The notes under the pieces: generated by a model | Seen by the model: only the letters and a program-made list of their open reading frames with translations | What the model was told of the DNA's origin: nothing | Database searches by the model: none | Assembly: GCA_002633025.1 (NCBI GenBank) | Contig: NMRB01000152.1 | Span: forward strand, 284,607 to 348,606 | From: Notospermus geniculatus | Lineage: Eukaryota > Nemertea > Pilidiophora > Heteronemertea > Lineidae | Length of the DNA stretch: 64,000 nucleotides | Direction: 5' to 3' | Program-made: the position numbers and the translations under genes | Shown: piece by piece, positions 22,242 to 48,857 of the stretch | Layout: each line of letters begins with the position of its first letter | Numbering within the stretch: position 1 is the first letter of the stretch

Positions 22242-22354
22242 ATCCATTCACGCAATTTTCGAGCGGTGCGATGCCGCATCCTTTGTCCGTGACCAACGCC
22301 GCGGAATCAAACAATGCTTTTGAGCGTCTGCCGCTCGAAAATCTCGTGAATGGA
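22242..22354. repeat. Hairpin element
   Basis: Arms TCCATTCACGCAATTTTCGA and TCGAAAATCTCGTGAATGGA, near-perfect inverted repeats around an 80-bp loop. Confidence 0.65.
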
Positions 22355-23073
22355 AAGCCAGCCTAAGGATGCGAGTGGCATCCTTAGTGTGGCACACCCT
22401 GGGCTGCAAACACCCTGTCCTCGTACCATGATAATTATTTCAACGCAGCACAACCTCTGCAAATCACTCACTATGTGCACCACAGTGTGTGGAGACTTCT
22501 ATTTTCAGCATTTTTTTCAAAAATTCTTGACATACTGGAGTTTTGCTCTGAATTGATTACAACGTACGACAAAAAAATAAATAAATTCATTTGTCACAAA
22601 TAATATATACATTTTGATCAACACTTGTTTATAAGACCTGTAGACAGGTGTGTAATTCACAACAAGATTTCTCAGGACCCAAGACTTATTTAGTCAACCA
22701 GCTCTCACCCAGATCCAGGCAGCCTCCAGTCGAACAGGTCTGGATGGCGACAAAGTATTTAATTAACATGTTTTATCCCGTGTAATGTACAAATTCAAAA
22801 GGCATCAATCCTTCTGAAAAAAGCTTGCTTTTTATCAGCGATGTTTGTATAAAATGCTGGTCCCTCCCAGTCACTCGACTCTTCAGAAAAAAAATGCCCC
22901 CAAAACAATGAATGCTGGACCCACTTTTCAGGGTTTTTCCCTGGAATTTTACTGCCAGTGGGAGTACTCATTAAAAGACAGAAGCCTTGATCAGTTGTGA
23001 AATTAGTTACACCCGGCCCAAGTATCTACAATCCATGTGCCACTGTCAGCGTATCTCTTGAGTCATTCTGCTG

Positions 23074-38206
<15,133 letters not shown>

Positions 38207-38404
38207 TACCAGTCCATAGCTGAACTACCAAGAATGTCCACTGACTGAGCACCATAACCGCAACCTTCATCAAATGTCATATAACAGTTACAGTGGCAGT
38301 GGTGAGGCAATGTCAAGACTTGTCTCAGTCAAATTCAAATAAGTGGAACGTGGTTATTGATCAGAACCTATTAATAGAAAACCAATAAATTATTCAATAA
38401 TGAC

Positions 38405-38917
38405 TATTAACCCTTAGAATGCCGGGTTCATTTTGGTCTTTCTGCACCTCCTGGCCGGCCATTTTTTAGAAAATTTAAAAATTTTCAGCGGATTTTCAAT
38501 TGGCATTCACACATCATCCTCAATAGAGCCACCTTCATTCTCACTTTCAGATTCACTTTGAACAATATTGGAATCAGAATCACTGTGCATGTCATCCACA
38601 CAGTGAATAACTATTTCTGATGCATGACGCCATTTTTAAATGTCTTGGTGGGGGCGATTTGTTTCCTAACTTCCCATTCGCTCAAACACACACCTTCCTG
38701 GCCAATTATCCAATCAAAATTGCCGTTGCATCCAGCTTTGATGTCGCCAGTTTACCAGGAAAAATTTCTAGGAAATTTAGTTTCAGTAAACATCGATAGA
38801 TGGCGGTGGTGCAATGATGATGGGTGCGCGAGACTAGGATGTTCCCAAACGCCGGCGGCCTGTGGATACGGAATTTCTGGGACGTACATGTACGCCGGCG
38901 GCACTCTATGGGTTAAT
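38405..38917. mobile_element. Foldback element upstream of RSPRY1
   Basis: Ends ATTAACCCTTAGAATGCCG and CGGCACTCTATGGGTTAAT are inverted with a few mismatches; the interior is unpaired. Confidence 0.55.
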
Positions 38918-39131
38918 GCCAATGATAAATCTTTCTTTTTTAGGCCTTTTTACATCACATTTCGGATAGGCCCAGCCGCCTATTGCTGTTGATGATTTGA
39001 GTTGAGTTATTGATAGGCCTATTTTTTTGATGATGTTTAGCTAGTCTTGGCCTAGGCCTAGGTCAAAGCCTACGATACGACTACGTGTGACTTTTTTACG
39101 CTTGTTTGTTCACTAGGCCCTAGGGCCTAGG

Positions 39132-39361
39132 CTATAGACCATTTTTGCTCTGCGAGATTCGGCGAGAGGTCGCGACGTTGCCATGGCGTTTCTTGGAAAC
39201 TCGCACATGCGCAGTAGCTGGTTGGAAGAATGTACACGGAAGCGTGTGTGTGAGACATGTACATTCTTCCAACCAGCTACTGCGCATGTGCGAGTTTCCA
39301 AGAAACGCCATGGCAACGTCGCGACCTCTCGCCGAATCTCGCAGAGCAAAAATGGTCTATA
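39132..39361. mobile_element. Near-perfect long hairpin (~100-bp arms)
   Basis: Left arm from TATAGACCATTTTTGCTCTG to TTGGAAGAATGTACA; the right arm is its near-exact inverse, ending CAAAAATGGTCTATA. The loop is only about 25 bases. It sits in the intergenic space between RSPRY1 and CFAP90. Confidence 0.8.
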
Positions 39362-40209
39362 AGTGGAACAAGCCATAAGAGAAAAGTGCACTGTTAGTGT
39401 GTGCACGGAAGAAGCAATGGATATGTCACTTCCCAACGCGTTTTCTTGACCCGATGTATTGGATATGATGTACTGTAAAATTGTTGCTGCCGAGGTTCTC
39501 TTTGCAAAGTGCACGAATGAAGGTAGGTTTCCCGCCAAAAAGTGTAGGCCTAGTGATCTCAAATCCACCAGACATCACAAATTTGTATTCAGGCATGTTT
39601 ACTATCTACATGTACTAAAAAACGTTCCTGGTAACTTTCATGCTGTCTACAGCCATGACAGCCGGCAACATCTTGTCCCTGGCCCAGATCGTGTGTTCCA
39701 TCATGGCTTGTATGTNGTGGTTAGTCAAGTTTCATGTTTATGGAGATGTCAAGTCTTCCTTGTGTTTTGGACTAGCATACTGTGCTCAAGGATATATCTT
39801 TGGTTATTAGTCAAATTAAGTGAGGGGGAGTATAGTGCAGTAAGCTACTGCCACCTATTGTTGATAATTTGACCTAATAGTTTGTTACTTTGCTCATGTG
39901 CGGGACTCGGTGACGTGTTTCCGCCCACCTCTGTGATTATGATTCTTATGCCATGTGATTTTGTATTGTTGATTTTAAATGTTGATTTCAATAAAGCCAT
40001 GAAATGGACAGAACCCGTTGTTGATTATGTAGCAAGCCGCTACAATTGTCAAACGTTCGGGGCCCCCAGAGTCAGACCCCCCCCTTCTTATTGTGCATGG
40101 TTAGCTCACCACTCCGTTGAGCTACGCTCCCCTTTTATCAGTCCTGGATCCTGCCCTGTCACATTTCTTGTTTGCTGAAGGCGCACTTATTAATGACAGG
40201 GAGGAGTGA

Positions 40210-40580
40210 GGCCTCAGATGTGACCAAAATGGGGCCTCAGACGTGATGAAACAGAAAGGCCACATTTTCTTGCTTCTTATACAAGTAATAGTTCGTGATT
40301 GCTAAACAGGGCCTCAAACGTGACCAAAAATTGTTACATTCAACTCGCTGGCTATCGGTTTCTGTCGCCATGCACCTTGACTCCGTCATGTACATGTAAC
40401 AATAGAAACGGGCACTCATTCTGGGGGATATCTTTAGCTGTTACACCAGCAATCACTTTACACGCCATCTACAGGCGACAAGAAGAAGTAGATATGACCT
40501 AGTACGCACGTGCATTGCGGTATATTTGGGGCCTGAGACGTGATCACGTGTCAGGCCCATGGGGCCTGAGACGTGATCAC
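40210..40580. repeat. Repeats of GGGGCCTGAGACGTGATCAC upstream of CFAP90
   Basis: Direct copies lie at 40210, 40231, 40310 (diverged), 40528 and 40561, with one inverted copy at 40541-40558. The 40528/40541 pair forms a palindrome containing ACGTGATCACGT. Confidence 0.6.
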
Positions 40581-40718
40581 CATTCCTGAACCCCGATCGA
40601 TGTTTTGGCCACCATATTGCCGATTCGTACATCGGTAAATCTCGGAAAAGTTCGGGTTTATACGGCAATAGCAGGTGCTTCCTGGAAACGACGATCTCCC
40701 TACAAATTCTCAGCAAAA

Positions 40719-42361
40719 ATGGAAGAAGAAGAGCATGTACTCCACGTAGAAACGCCTACTGACGTTTTTACTTTGAGAGGAAGAGCTTGTGAACTATCAG
40801 CGTTCTCATTTGTTCCAACAGACCGAGATGAACCGAAAGAACGCGTGTATTTCAACTCTGAAAAGAAGGTTGGTTGTTGTTGACATTGGAAACAAGATGG
40901 CTGCCGAGCACACATTTCCACCACACCACACCATCATGACCATGCATAGCCTATAGGCATGGCATGCATCAGTGCATTAGGCCTATGTTACACCTACACC
41001 ATGCACACCAGCCAGCCTAGCCTATGCGTCTAGCCCTACGGCCTAGACTGTGACAGCCACACACAGAAGAGACGGAAGTGTCATTTCAATCGATTTGTCC
41101 CGACACTTCTCGACACTTTCTAACTAAGTTTCTTGTTGGGAAACGTCGTCAGGGAAACAAGTCGAGTGAGTGACAATAAATGTCGAGAGGAGGAGGAGTG
41201 AACCCATATCTTCTTTTGTAATCTAGGCCTAGCTAAATGATTTTACTCTAAATCAGGTCGAAATCAATCAATCATCAATGCTATCATTTTATGATGCATA
41301 ACTTTAAAAAATATGAGGTCCAAAACTGAAGGAGGAAAAGGAACAGGGTTCGTAGCGGTCATTAAATCCTGGAAAAGTCTTTGAATTTGAATGTGCTCTT
41401 CGAGGTCTTCCGTCTTTTACCATATTAAATTCTATTAATTTGCAGGAACGTTATACCTCATCCACATATGATAGGTTATTTAAAAAAGAGGAGGGCTATA
41501 ACAATAAGCTTCATAGATGTGACCGAGAACATGCCAAGTCTATGGGACTTGAAGTCAACAATGAGGTGAGTACGGTAGTCATGGTACATGTAGTTGGCCT
41601 ACAGATCCATGATGTTAGTTGGGGACCACTGCGTCAAAGGACGACGTCATGTCACGTCAGCGGCGCCCACGACATAACTCTGTTGGCGTGAAATTGCAAA
41701 CTTTTGAGGCTCAAATGATTGAATTCCATGGTGATTGCGGCCAGGGGCCTGTTTCATGAAGTGACTTTAGGCTAATGGTACCTTTAACCAAATGGAAAAT
41801 GCATTGAATTAATGGTACCATTAGCTTAAAGTCACTTTATGAAACAGGCCCCTGGTCCCTAAGTCTATTTTCAAACTGCTTAGACATTTAAAAACTAGAG
41901 ATTCTTCACTTCTCAATGATAGTTGAAATGTTTCAAACGGATACATGTAGATAAGTGCGAAGCAGTCGGCCTTCAAACTGGGCACACATTTTTCCCAATT
42001 TGTAAACATGGTCCCCAACTAAAATCACAGATCTGTAGTATCATAGGCCAGTGAGCCATTCACAATGGCATGGCCAGCAACTAGCAGCGACTGCTGCTGG
42101 TCTTCAGAACAGCATTGCGAAATGTCATCAACTGTTGTCTGCTTCAGAATACCTTGAACACCTTAGAGTTGCTTCAAATGTTGAATTTCATTTATATTTC
42201 AGGAAAAAGTCAAGATAGTTCCTTCTCTGGCCTCTACAGAATATGGACACCGGCTGAATGAGTTCATTGACCACCCTGACAGAAAACATGCGAGGATTGC
42301 AATTGTCAAGTCTGAGTTTTATCGAAGGAGTGGGATAACCACCCATGGTGATCAATCATAA
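40719..42361 (+). CDS. CFAP90: Cilia- and flagella-associated protein 90 (C5orf49 family)
   Basis: Three exons, 40719-40868, 41446-41565 and 42203-42361, all in phase 0 with GT-AG borders, give 142 residues; human C5orf49 is about 147. The family core is clear: ELSAFSFVP, then YDRLFKKEEGYNNKLHRCDREHAKS, LEV, a YGHRLN block and a C-terminal SEFYRRSGI. Family members are small axonemal proteins associated with ciliary doublet microtubules. The start ATG at 40719 gives an acidic N-terminus (EEEEH) like the family; an in-frame upstream ATG at 40605 would add 38 residues and is not favoured. The first exon is about 140 bp downstream of a repeated ACGTGATCAC motif. Confidence 0.85.
41593..42052. 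mobile_element. Foldback element in CFAP90 intron 2, with hairpin inside
   Basis: The outer GGCCTACAGATCCATG...TAGTTGGGGACC is mirrored at 42011-42052 (GGTCCCCAACTA...CAGATCTGTAG...GGCC). A second element, 41742-41855, lies within. Confidence 0.5.
41742..41855. mobile_element. Hairpin MITE, GGGGCCTGTTTCAT termini
   Basis: CAGGGGCCTGTTTCATGAAG and AATGGTACC are mirrored by GGTACCATT and CTTTATGAAACAGGCCCCTG. Confidence 0.75.
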
Positions 42362-42681
42362 TGTGCCCATGACATCTCCAAAGGATAAAAATTCTCTTGT
42401 GTGGTCATGGCTAATAAGATCTTTGAACAGAGGGCAACTCCAAACAAGACCTATTATCACAAGGCACATGTGATACAAGATCTATCACATGGGATATTGC
42501 TGTGCAATGTCACTGTCACTGATTGGATTTACTTCTGTTTTCGCACCAAAAAAACAGAACTGTTCACCAAGAATAAGAAAGTGTTAGAGATGGCACTGAG
42601 TTTTTGTAATCTAAGGGATCTAAAATGACATTGACAAAAATGGTCAAGCATCATCTCTTATCTATTTTTGCTGGTATTTTT

Positions 42682-42768
42682 GCTGGTATTCATAAAAGTT
42701 AGCAAAAATGCTTTTAAATATATTGCAAAACTAAGTGAAAGCATTTGCTACCTTTTATGAATATCAGC
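42682..42768. repeat. Short hairpin element
   Basis: GCTGGTATTCATAAAAGTTA and GCAAAAATGCTTT are mirrored by AAAGCATTTGC and CTTTTATGAATATCAGC. Confidence 0.65.
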
Positions 42769-43712
42769 CCATGTGTGTGATTTTATCAGAATCAAGCCTT
42801 CACTTGGATCCATGGAACTTCAAGCAGTCGATGAGATCCAGTGGGTCAGGTTTGTTGTCTCAGATGAGTCAGACTTGTGAGCTTTTGGGGTATCTGCTGC
42901 TGAACTCATTTTCTCTCTTAGGCTCATCATAGAGAGTTGTACTCATTCTTCATGCTGAACATGATTTTGAACTGTGATACATACATGTAAGGCCATCCTC
43001 AAAAAAATTTTTGTTTCTTGTACTCCCCCCCCCCCCCATCGAAAATCATGCTTATAGGAAGATTTTATTGAGGTTTTATACCTTTTCTTCGATTTTTGAC
43101 CAAGAAAATCACTAAAAGTAAAAATGAAAAAATTAATTTTTTTCCTACCTACGGTATCTACCTTTGCCCATCAACCTTTGTTAGGGTAACACTAACAGCA
43201 AACAAACAGATTCTTAGTGATGGCCTACCATTTCATTGTTTGTCATAAAATGCATTCAAATCGCTATCAAGATTGAGCAAATGTGTAAAATGTTCTTTTT
43301 GCATCCGAGTGGTGTTATGAATATGTTGTACAACAGCTTTGTGATTCTTCAAAGACATTCCACTGCACACCATCTCTGTGATTGATTTGTTAGTTTTAGG
43401 TGTAAAGATATACTCATGTCGTTTATTTTTCCAGTATTTGTGAGCATTGCAAAAAAGGTGATTAAAAATTGTGTGAAAATCAATGTTTCTACTTCAATTC
43501 AACAATATCAATATCTTATGTAAGAAATTCTTAAATATGAAAAAAATTGCACTTTTATTCATGAGATTTATCTGTCATAAATCTTTGGCTTCTCTTCTAC
43601 TGCTGAATGTAATCTTGAATGACATAAAAAATGTATTACCCGATACTCACTTAACAGCCATACTCAGAAAAACTTTACAAAAAAAAACAAGTTTCTGTCT
43701 CCTGCTTTACTA

Positions 43713-44239
43713 CAGTGGAACCCCTCTAAGTCGACCACCCATGGGACCGGAGCGAAGTGGTCAGTTTAGAGGGGTGGTCACTTTAGCCAGGTTGAGATGG
43801 GGGGGGGGGCACTTTGATTGCTAAGTCATGTGATCAAATGACTTTGATTATGATGATTAAAAGGTGAATTATGGCCAGCAGCCTCAATAACAAATGAATA
43901 CCTTCACAAAATCTTACACTTTGGAAGCTTTGTTTAGCTTGGCTTTGGTGTTTGGCCCAGAAGATCATTCTGACCACCTCCATATTCTGACTACATGTAC
44001 ATTTGTACATGTATTTCAAAAGAGCCCATGTTCAAATACATACAATTTTGTGGTCGTGGTCAATTTAGAGGGGTTGAAATGAAGCTTCGGACCCACCATC
44101 TGGGTGGTCACGGTCGGGGTAGAGGGGTGGTCGACTTAGCTAATGGAAAATGTGAAGGATTTCATTGGGACCGACAAAAATCGGTCAGTTTGGAGGGGTG
44201 GTCAAGTAAGAGGGGTGGTCAAACTGAGGGGTTCCACTG
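43713..44239. mobile_element. pogo/Tigger-like non-autonomous DNA element
   Basis: The termini CAGTGGAACCCCTCTAAGTC and GAGGGGTTCCACTG are inverted and flanked by TA on both sides, matching the CAGT...ACTG ends and TA duplication of pogo/Tigger elements. GAGGGGTGGTC recurs at least five times inside. No transposase ORF is present. Confidence 0.75.
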
Positions 44240-44603
44240 TACATTCAATCTGCCCTAAAATTTGCAATTGGCTTGACCCTCAGCGTCAAAGAACATACTG
44301 AGGTAATCAGAGTGGTCCTGATCGAGCCATCTAGATCGAGCACTTGCTCCGTTGTCGCCGCAATGGGCGGAACTTGGGGAACAACCGCTAAGAACCACTG
44401 ATTACATGTACCTGAACCACATTTTGTTCAGAGAGCGACGGAGTATGAAAAAGACTGACCCCTGGACCATCCTTTTCCAATAAAACATCATATAATTAGA
44501 AACATGGTGTGAGTGTCTTGGCCTTCATACATTGATTGAAGTAAAGCGGCAATAATGAGGAAGTTGTGAGCAATAAAATGTCTTCTTTGAATGTTATATA
44601 AAG

Positions 44604-47156
44604 TTACCAAATAAACAACGGTTTGCCGTCATCACATGCCATTTGGAGGAGACAATCAAGTAAGATGTTGGCATCCTTCTGTTCACTTCGGCCTCTGATG
44701 ATCCTCCTAAGTATTTTCCGAATCGTCTCCGGATCATTCAGAATCCGATTTCTTGTCGTTTCGTCCAGAGGAGCGTTGAGGAGCCCGTAGTTGTTTACAA
44801 TACGAACTGTGAACATCGGGTGCAAATCTTGTTTGTATCCAAATGGGCGGAGGGTGCGGAAGATATACTTGTAGCGGTAAGTGAGGGCCGCCTTGCGTTT
44901 CGAATTTGGCATCCCCGTTTTGGGATCCGTTGCCTCTAATTCGATCATCTCTGGGATGTTTCCGATAGTAAAGCCGTAGAAACGTTTCCTTTCTGGCCTT
45001 CCTTCCATGTGGCGTCCATTGAAGATATAACTCAGGATCCGTCTGTCCAGTTGAAATCCAATCTCCCCCACAAGACGTTTGACCTGGTCGCCGTCCTCCG
45101 GGACGTTCGTCAACCGCGAAATCCTCTCTACTGCATCTTCGGTTGACCCGAATGGCGGTTCATCTGGGCTCTCCATTGTAAAAGGTGTCTCAGAATCGGC
45201 CAAGAGCTCGTCAGATCTCTTACGAGCAATGGAAGTCGGTGGTGGAGGAGAGAGGAGCCATTTTGACACTGGAAAGAAAAAGCGATTTGCCTGTCTACAG
45301 AAAAATACAAACGTCAGCAATGTAAAGGTGCATGGAGTGGAGACGCAGCTTTTAACCCGCAAACTCCGGATCCATCTTCATGATATGAACATCCAGAGGG
45401 TCGCGACAGCAGTCTGTCGCCGTACGGTCCACCGACACCGTAGGCCTCAGGTCTCGGGCCACTTGTGCGTTTTGCGCTGCGTGATGTGTCAAATCTTTTG
45501 TTATTTTCCGCCGTTCTGCTTCCTAAAAAAAGATTTGACGCATCACGCAGCGCAAAACGCACAAGTGGCCCGAGACCTTAAAGGCCTGTTTCCACTAAAA
45601 CGGATTCCGCTGCGGTTTGCGCTACGGCGCCGCAAACCTCCGCTGCACTGGAAACGGGCCTCAGTCGACCTGGGGTGATGACCAGGCGTCGTAGCAAGGA
45701 CGACCCATAATTTCGTTAGTTACCAACAGGCGGCTTACTTTCTGAATCAAACTGCTGTTGCCGTCTGGGAGTTTCCCTTTCTTCCATCCATTCGTCTGCG
45801 GCCACTGAAAATGAAACAACCATCACAATCAAACGCATCTCCATCCTCCCATAGCAGGGCTTTGGTCTCGCTCCTCTTCCACTCGCACACGAAGTGTGGA
45901 TGAAGAGGCGCAAGGTAGAACCCCTGCTGTGGGAGGATGACGTATCTCTTACACGTTGAGACAGTTTGAGACACTATGCCGAAATAAACAATCATCATCA
46001 GGTGTCACTTAAAAACGTATAGGACTATATGGCGCTAGTGGGGATGTTTAAGGCCCGTTCCCACTATACTGAGTCTCATATGGATTCCGTCGCGGTTTGC
46101 GGCGAATGAGGAGGTTTTCACCGCACCGCTCGCAGAAAACCACGGCGGAAACCGCTGTAATGGAAACGGGCCTCTAGCTTCAGTGGCCCTCCGGAGAACA
46201 ATCCAAAACCATCCTCAAGGCCCTGTCGTCCTCACCAGGCTTTCGGCTTGAAGCAGCGACCGGTTTGCCGATAGTATGTTCGTCTCTCTTGACGCTCCAC
46301 ACATCCCCATGAGTCAAATGTTTCTTCTCCCATTTGTCGTCATCGCCATGTGTGACGGTCGACGGTTCCTGCTTCTGTCGCCCAGCAGACGACCTAAAAC
46401 TGGCTACTTTCCGTTGCTTCACAGGTGCTGCGCTTCCTTTGGACTTTGTCATCACTGTCGTCGCCCGAGCGGTAGGTGGGGGAGGTGGTGGGGGAGGGGA
46501 CGTACTTGCCCGTCCTACAACCTTGGTGGGAGGAGGTGTTCGGCTAAGGGCCTGTGTGGCAGTATCTCCTTGGGAAACAATAATGAAATACATGTAGGAA
46601 GCAATCTCGTGCTAATCACAACTTCTCAACGCATGACCTTCAGTTCTAGGCCTCGGCGACCTCCAACTCCAGTACGGTGGGAGGCAAAAGTTTATTTCTA
46701 CAGCCTAGGGTCTAGGCCTAGGCCTAGCCTATCGCTTGGAACGGACGGCAATAACCGAAGTCCGTTTTAACAATAAATGTCGTGGTGATTATCCCAATGC
46801 ATGTGGTGAAAACTGCGCCACAAACCGTTTGCAGAAACCCGTCGCTGTCGGCTAGTGGAAACTGAGATTCAAACGGCCGAAATCATAAAAGTTGAAGAAA
46901 AAAGCTTACCAAGGCGTAGGCCTGCTGGTTCATCAAACCAGTCAAGAATATGTGACAACACAACCGATGTCCTCCAATCTGAATTTTCCTTTTGCCAAGT
47001 AAGATGTTCTTTCAGTCTTCGGTTCTGTTCGAGAAGTCGTTTATTTGCCTCTTCCAGTGCCTCCATGATCTCGTGGTTCCTGTTACCCTCCGCGGAAACT
47101 AGGTCCTCAGTCCTCAGCAAAGACGGTTCGATGTTCGATTCGTTCAGATAAGACAT
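44604..47156 (-). CDS. Speriolin/SPATC1L-like protein, copy A
   Basis: Exons 47156-46910, 46565-46236, 45804-45739 and 45268-44604, all junctions phase 1, give 435 residues ending at the TAA after PLFIW. Residues 30-65 are a coiled coil (EIMEALEEANKRLLEQNRRLKEH). The second exon is proline-rich and basic (TPPPTK, eight prolines in a row), with the conserved block HLTHGDVWSVKRDEHTIGKP. The last exon carries the speriolin C-terminal domain (VGEIGFQLDRRILSYIF, RKRFYGFTIGNIPEMI, HPMFTVRIVNNYGLL, ACDDGKPLFIW). Vertebrate speriolin is a sperm/centrosome-associated protein. This gene and copy B share every exon border, so they are tandem duplicates. Introns hold several MITEs. Confidence 0.8.
45450..45578. 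mobile_element. Hairpin MITE, GGTCTCGGGCCACTTG termini
   Basis: GGTCTCGGGCCACTTGTGCG is mirrored exactly by CGCACAAGTGGCCCGAGACC. The central CCGCCGTTCTGCTTCC region is shared, inverted, with 48721-48853. Confidence 0.75.
45582..45662. mobile_element. Short GGCC-GTTTCCAC MITE
   Basis: GGCCTGTTTCCACTAAAACG to CACTGGAAACGGGCC, 80 bp, abutting the previous element through TTAAA. Confidence 0.65.
45843..45939. repeat. ~90-bp palindromic repeat, copy 3 of 3
   Basis: ATCCTCCCATAGCAGGGCTT and CTCCTCTTCC are mirrored by TGAAGAGG and CCCCTGCTGTGGGAGGAT. It lies in intron 2 of speriolin-like copy A. Confidence 0.72.
46051..46173. mobile_element. GGCC-GTTTCCAC MITE
   Basis: GGCCCGTTCCCACTATACTG and CTGTAATGGAAACGGGCC, next to TTTAA on the left. 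Confidence 0.65.
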
Positions 47157-47202
47157 GTCACCGCCACGGTGGGTGAGATTTTGTTGCCGTTGTCAAGTGC
47201 CG

Positions 47203-47251
47203 TGACGTCGGGTTGCGATGGAGTGACGTCATAAATCGTGATATGACGTCA
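47203..47251 (-). promoter_or_regulatory. CRE array upstream of speriolin-like copy A
   Basis: TGACGTC(G) at 47203, TGACGTCA at 47224 and TGACGTCA at 47244 lie 47-95 bp upstream of the ATG, at 21- and 20-bp spacing. The same order and spacing occur upstream of copy B. CRE sites fit CREB/CREM control of testis genes (established for mammalian spermatid genes; inferred here). Confidence 0.55.
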
Positions 47252-47534
47252 AGAGTCTTGAAAACCCCGGCGCAGTCTGCGACTGCGCACAGTTGTTTTT
47301 GAGCACTTTTCGGCAACTTTAGAAAGGTCTTTTTAAGGCAATGTTCTGAGCGATTCATGAGGTCAGAGACGCCTCGTGTTTCGCAAAAAACATGATTGCG
47401 GCATCAGCGAATTCCCGGATGTCCGAAAGCCGCGTCTTTCCTCCCGGCGGTTTCGGAGGCGATACTGAAATCACAATGAAGCCGTTTACCGATTCCGAGC
47501 AGCAAAATTTCACGGAGCAGCAGAAAAAAACGCT

Positions 47535-47691
47535 ACACCGGGTTTCCGCTGCGGTTTGCGGCGCAGAAGCGGTTTTCACAGGCATTGGGATAAATTAACA
47601 CGCCATTGTTAAACCATCGAAGGATTATCCAAAACCCTGTGAAAAAAACCGGGGCCACAAACCGCAGCGGTAACCGGTCTAGTGGAGGATT
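47535..47691. mobile_element. GGCC-GTTTCCAC MITE, left end truncated
   Basis: From GGGTTTCCGCTGCGGTTTGC to CAGCGGTAACCGGTCTAGTGG with the family core (TTGTTAAACCATCGAAGGAT). The right GGCC terminus is also lost. Confidence 0.6.
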
Positions 47692-47693
47692 TA

Positions 47694-48537
47694 AGGCCTG
47701 TATCCACTACAACGGTTTCCGGTGCGGTTTGCAGTGCGGGAGCGATTTTCACAGGCATTGGGATAATTAACACGCCATGTCTTGTTAAACCACATTCTTG
47801 ACACTAGAGGGCGTTCCAAATAACACCCTCTAGTATCGATCAGCTATCGCCATGTTGTAAAGAAGTGCAGCGCAGTAATATGTGTAAGGATTCCTTACCA
47901 TTGTGAAGCGGTCGACCGTTCACTCAATAAGCAAGCGTCGCCATGCGCAGTAGATCTAGTGCACGGTTATACGCCCACGGAAGGCATAAATAATATTATA
48001 CAGGCCTGCTTAGGTCAAAATGAGGCTTAGATGCAAGACACAATAAAGATATTTGTGAAGCATAATCATTTTGTGGCAAGATATCTCGAGGTTTTTCGAC
48101 AGTTATTCTGAGACCAAAGTAGTCCATGGCCGCGTGCGTTTTATGTTTACCCACGTGACCAAACATCCCTCAGATGTTATACACTTATTCCACTTATAAA
48201 GTCAAAAGAAATATATATTTATTACTATTCACTTCAAAATTGTGACACATCGATTGCAGGGAGAAGTTTAGGCGTGAATGTAGTTGTATAAGCGCAAAAG
48301 GTTCTGATTTTCGCGGAGTATCACGGTTGTGATATGCGAGGCCTGATCACATATCCATCCGCGGCCGTAAAAATCAAAATGGCGGATGCCGATCGATGAC
48401 AGTGTCGATATTGCGTAGAAATTCGGCACTGTGTACAGTTTGGTTAAACCATCGAAGGCCGGATTATCCAAAACCCTGTGAAAAAATCCCGGCGCGGCAA
48501 ACCGCAGCGGTAACCCGGACTAGTGGATACAGGCCTT
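47694..48537. mobile_element. GGCC-GTTTCCAC MITE split by a 651-bp insertion
   Basis: The left half is 47694-47792 (GGCCTGTATCCACTACAACG ... TTAAACCA). The right half is 48444-48537 (TTAAACCATCGAAGG ... GACTAGTGGATACAGGCC). TTAAACCA occurs on both sides of the insert. Confidence 0.6.
47793..48443. mobile_element. Unclassified insertion inside a MITE
   Basis: Bounded by the 8-bp duplication TTAAACCA (47785-47792 and 48444-48451). No terminal inverted repeats or ORF are evident. It contains a short inverted pair, ACTAGAGGGCG / ACCCTCTAGT, at 47811-47836. Confidence 0.45.
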
Positions 48538-48540
48538 TAA

Positions 48541-48716
48541 GCCCTGTTTCCACCAGACCGGGTTTCCCGCATTGCGTTTGCGATTTCACAGGGTTTTGGA
48601 TAATCCTTCGATGGTTTAACAATACATGGCGTGTTGCGTGTTTATTGTCCCAATGCCTGTGAAAACCGCCCCGGCGCCGCAAAACCGCTGCGGAAACCGG
48701 TAGTGGAAACAGGGCT
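48541..48716. mobile_element. GGCC-GTTTCCAC MITE, near-identical to the copy at 12260
   Basis: It starts GCCCTGTTTCCACCAGACCG and ends CGGTAGTGGAAACAGGGC; the interior closely matches 12260-12430, so this copy pair is young. Confidence 0.75.
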
Positions 48717-48720
48717 TTAA

Positions 48721-48853
48721 GGCCCGTTTCCACATCAGCGTTTCACGCTGCGTTATGACGCTTCGCGCATTGTCTGGAAGCAGAGCGGCGGAAAATAACA
48801 AAAGATTTATTAACGCATCACGCAGACGTAGTACGCTCATGTGGAAACGGGCC
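48721..48853. mobile_element. MITE, GGCCCGTTTCCACAT termini
   Basis: GGCCCGTTTCCACATCAGCG and CATGTGGAAACGGGCC. The interior GCGGCGGAAAATAAC is shared with 45450-45578. Confidence 0.7.
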
Positions 48854-48857
48854 TTTA

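Noticed and set aside
39459-39872. 137-codon plus-strand ORF between RSPRY1 and CFAP90
   Set aside because: It contains an N, has no family resemblance and no splice support; composition is like the flanks.
40605-40718. CFAP90 start at the upstream ATG 40605
   Set aside because: The 38 extra residues are basic and unlike the family's short acidic N-terminus; the ATG at 40719 fits better.
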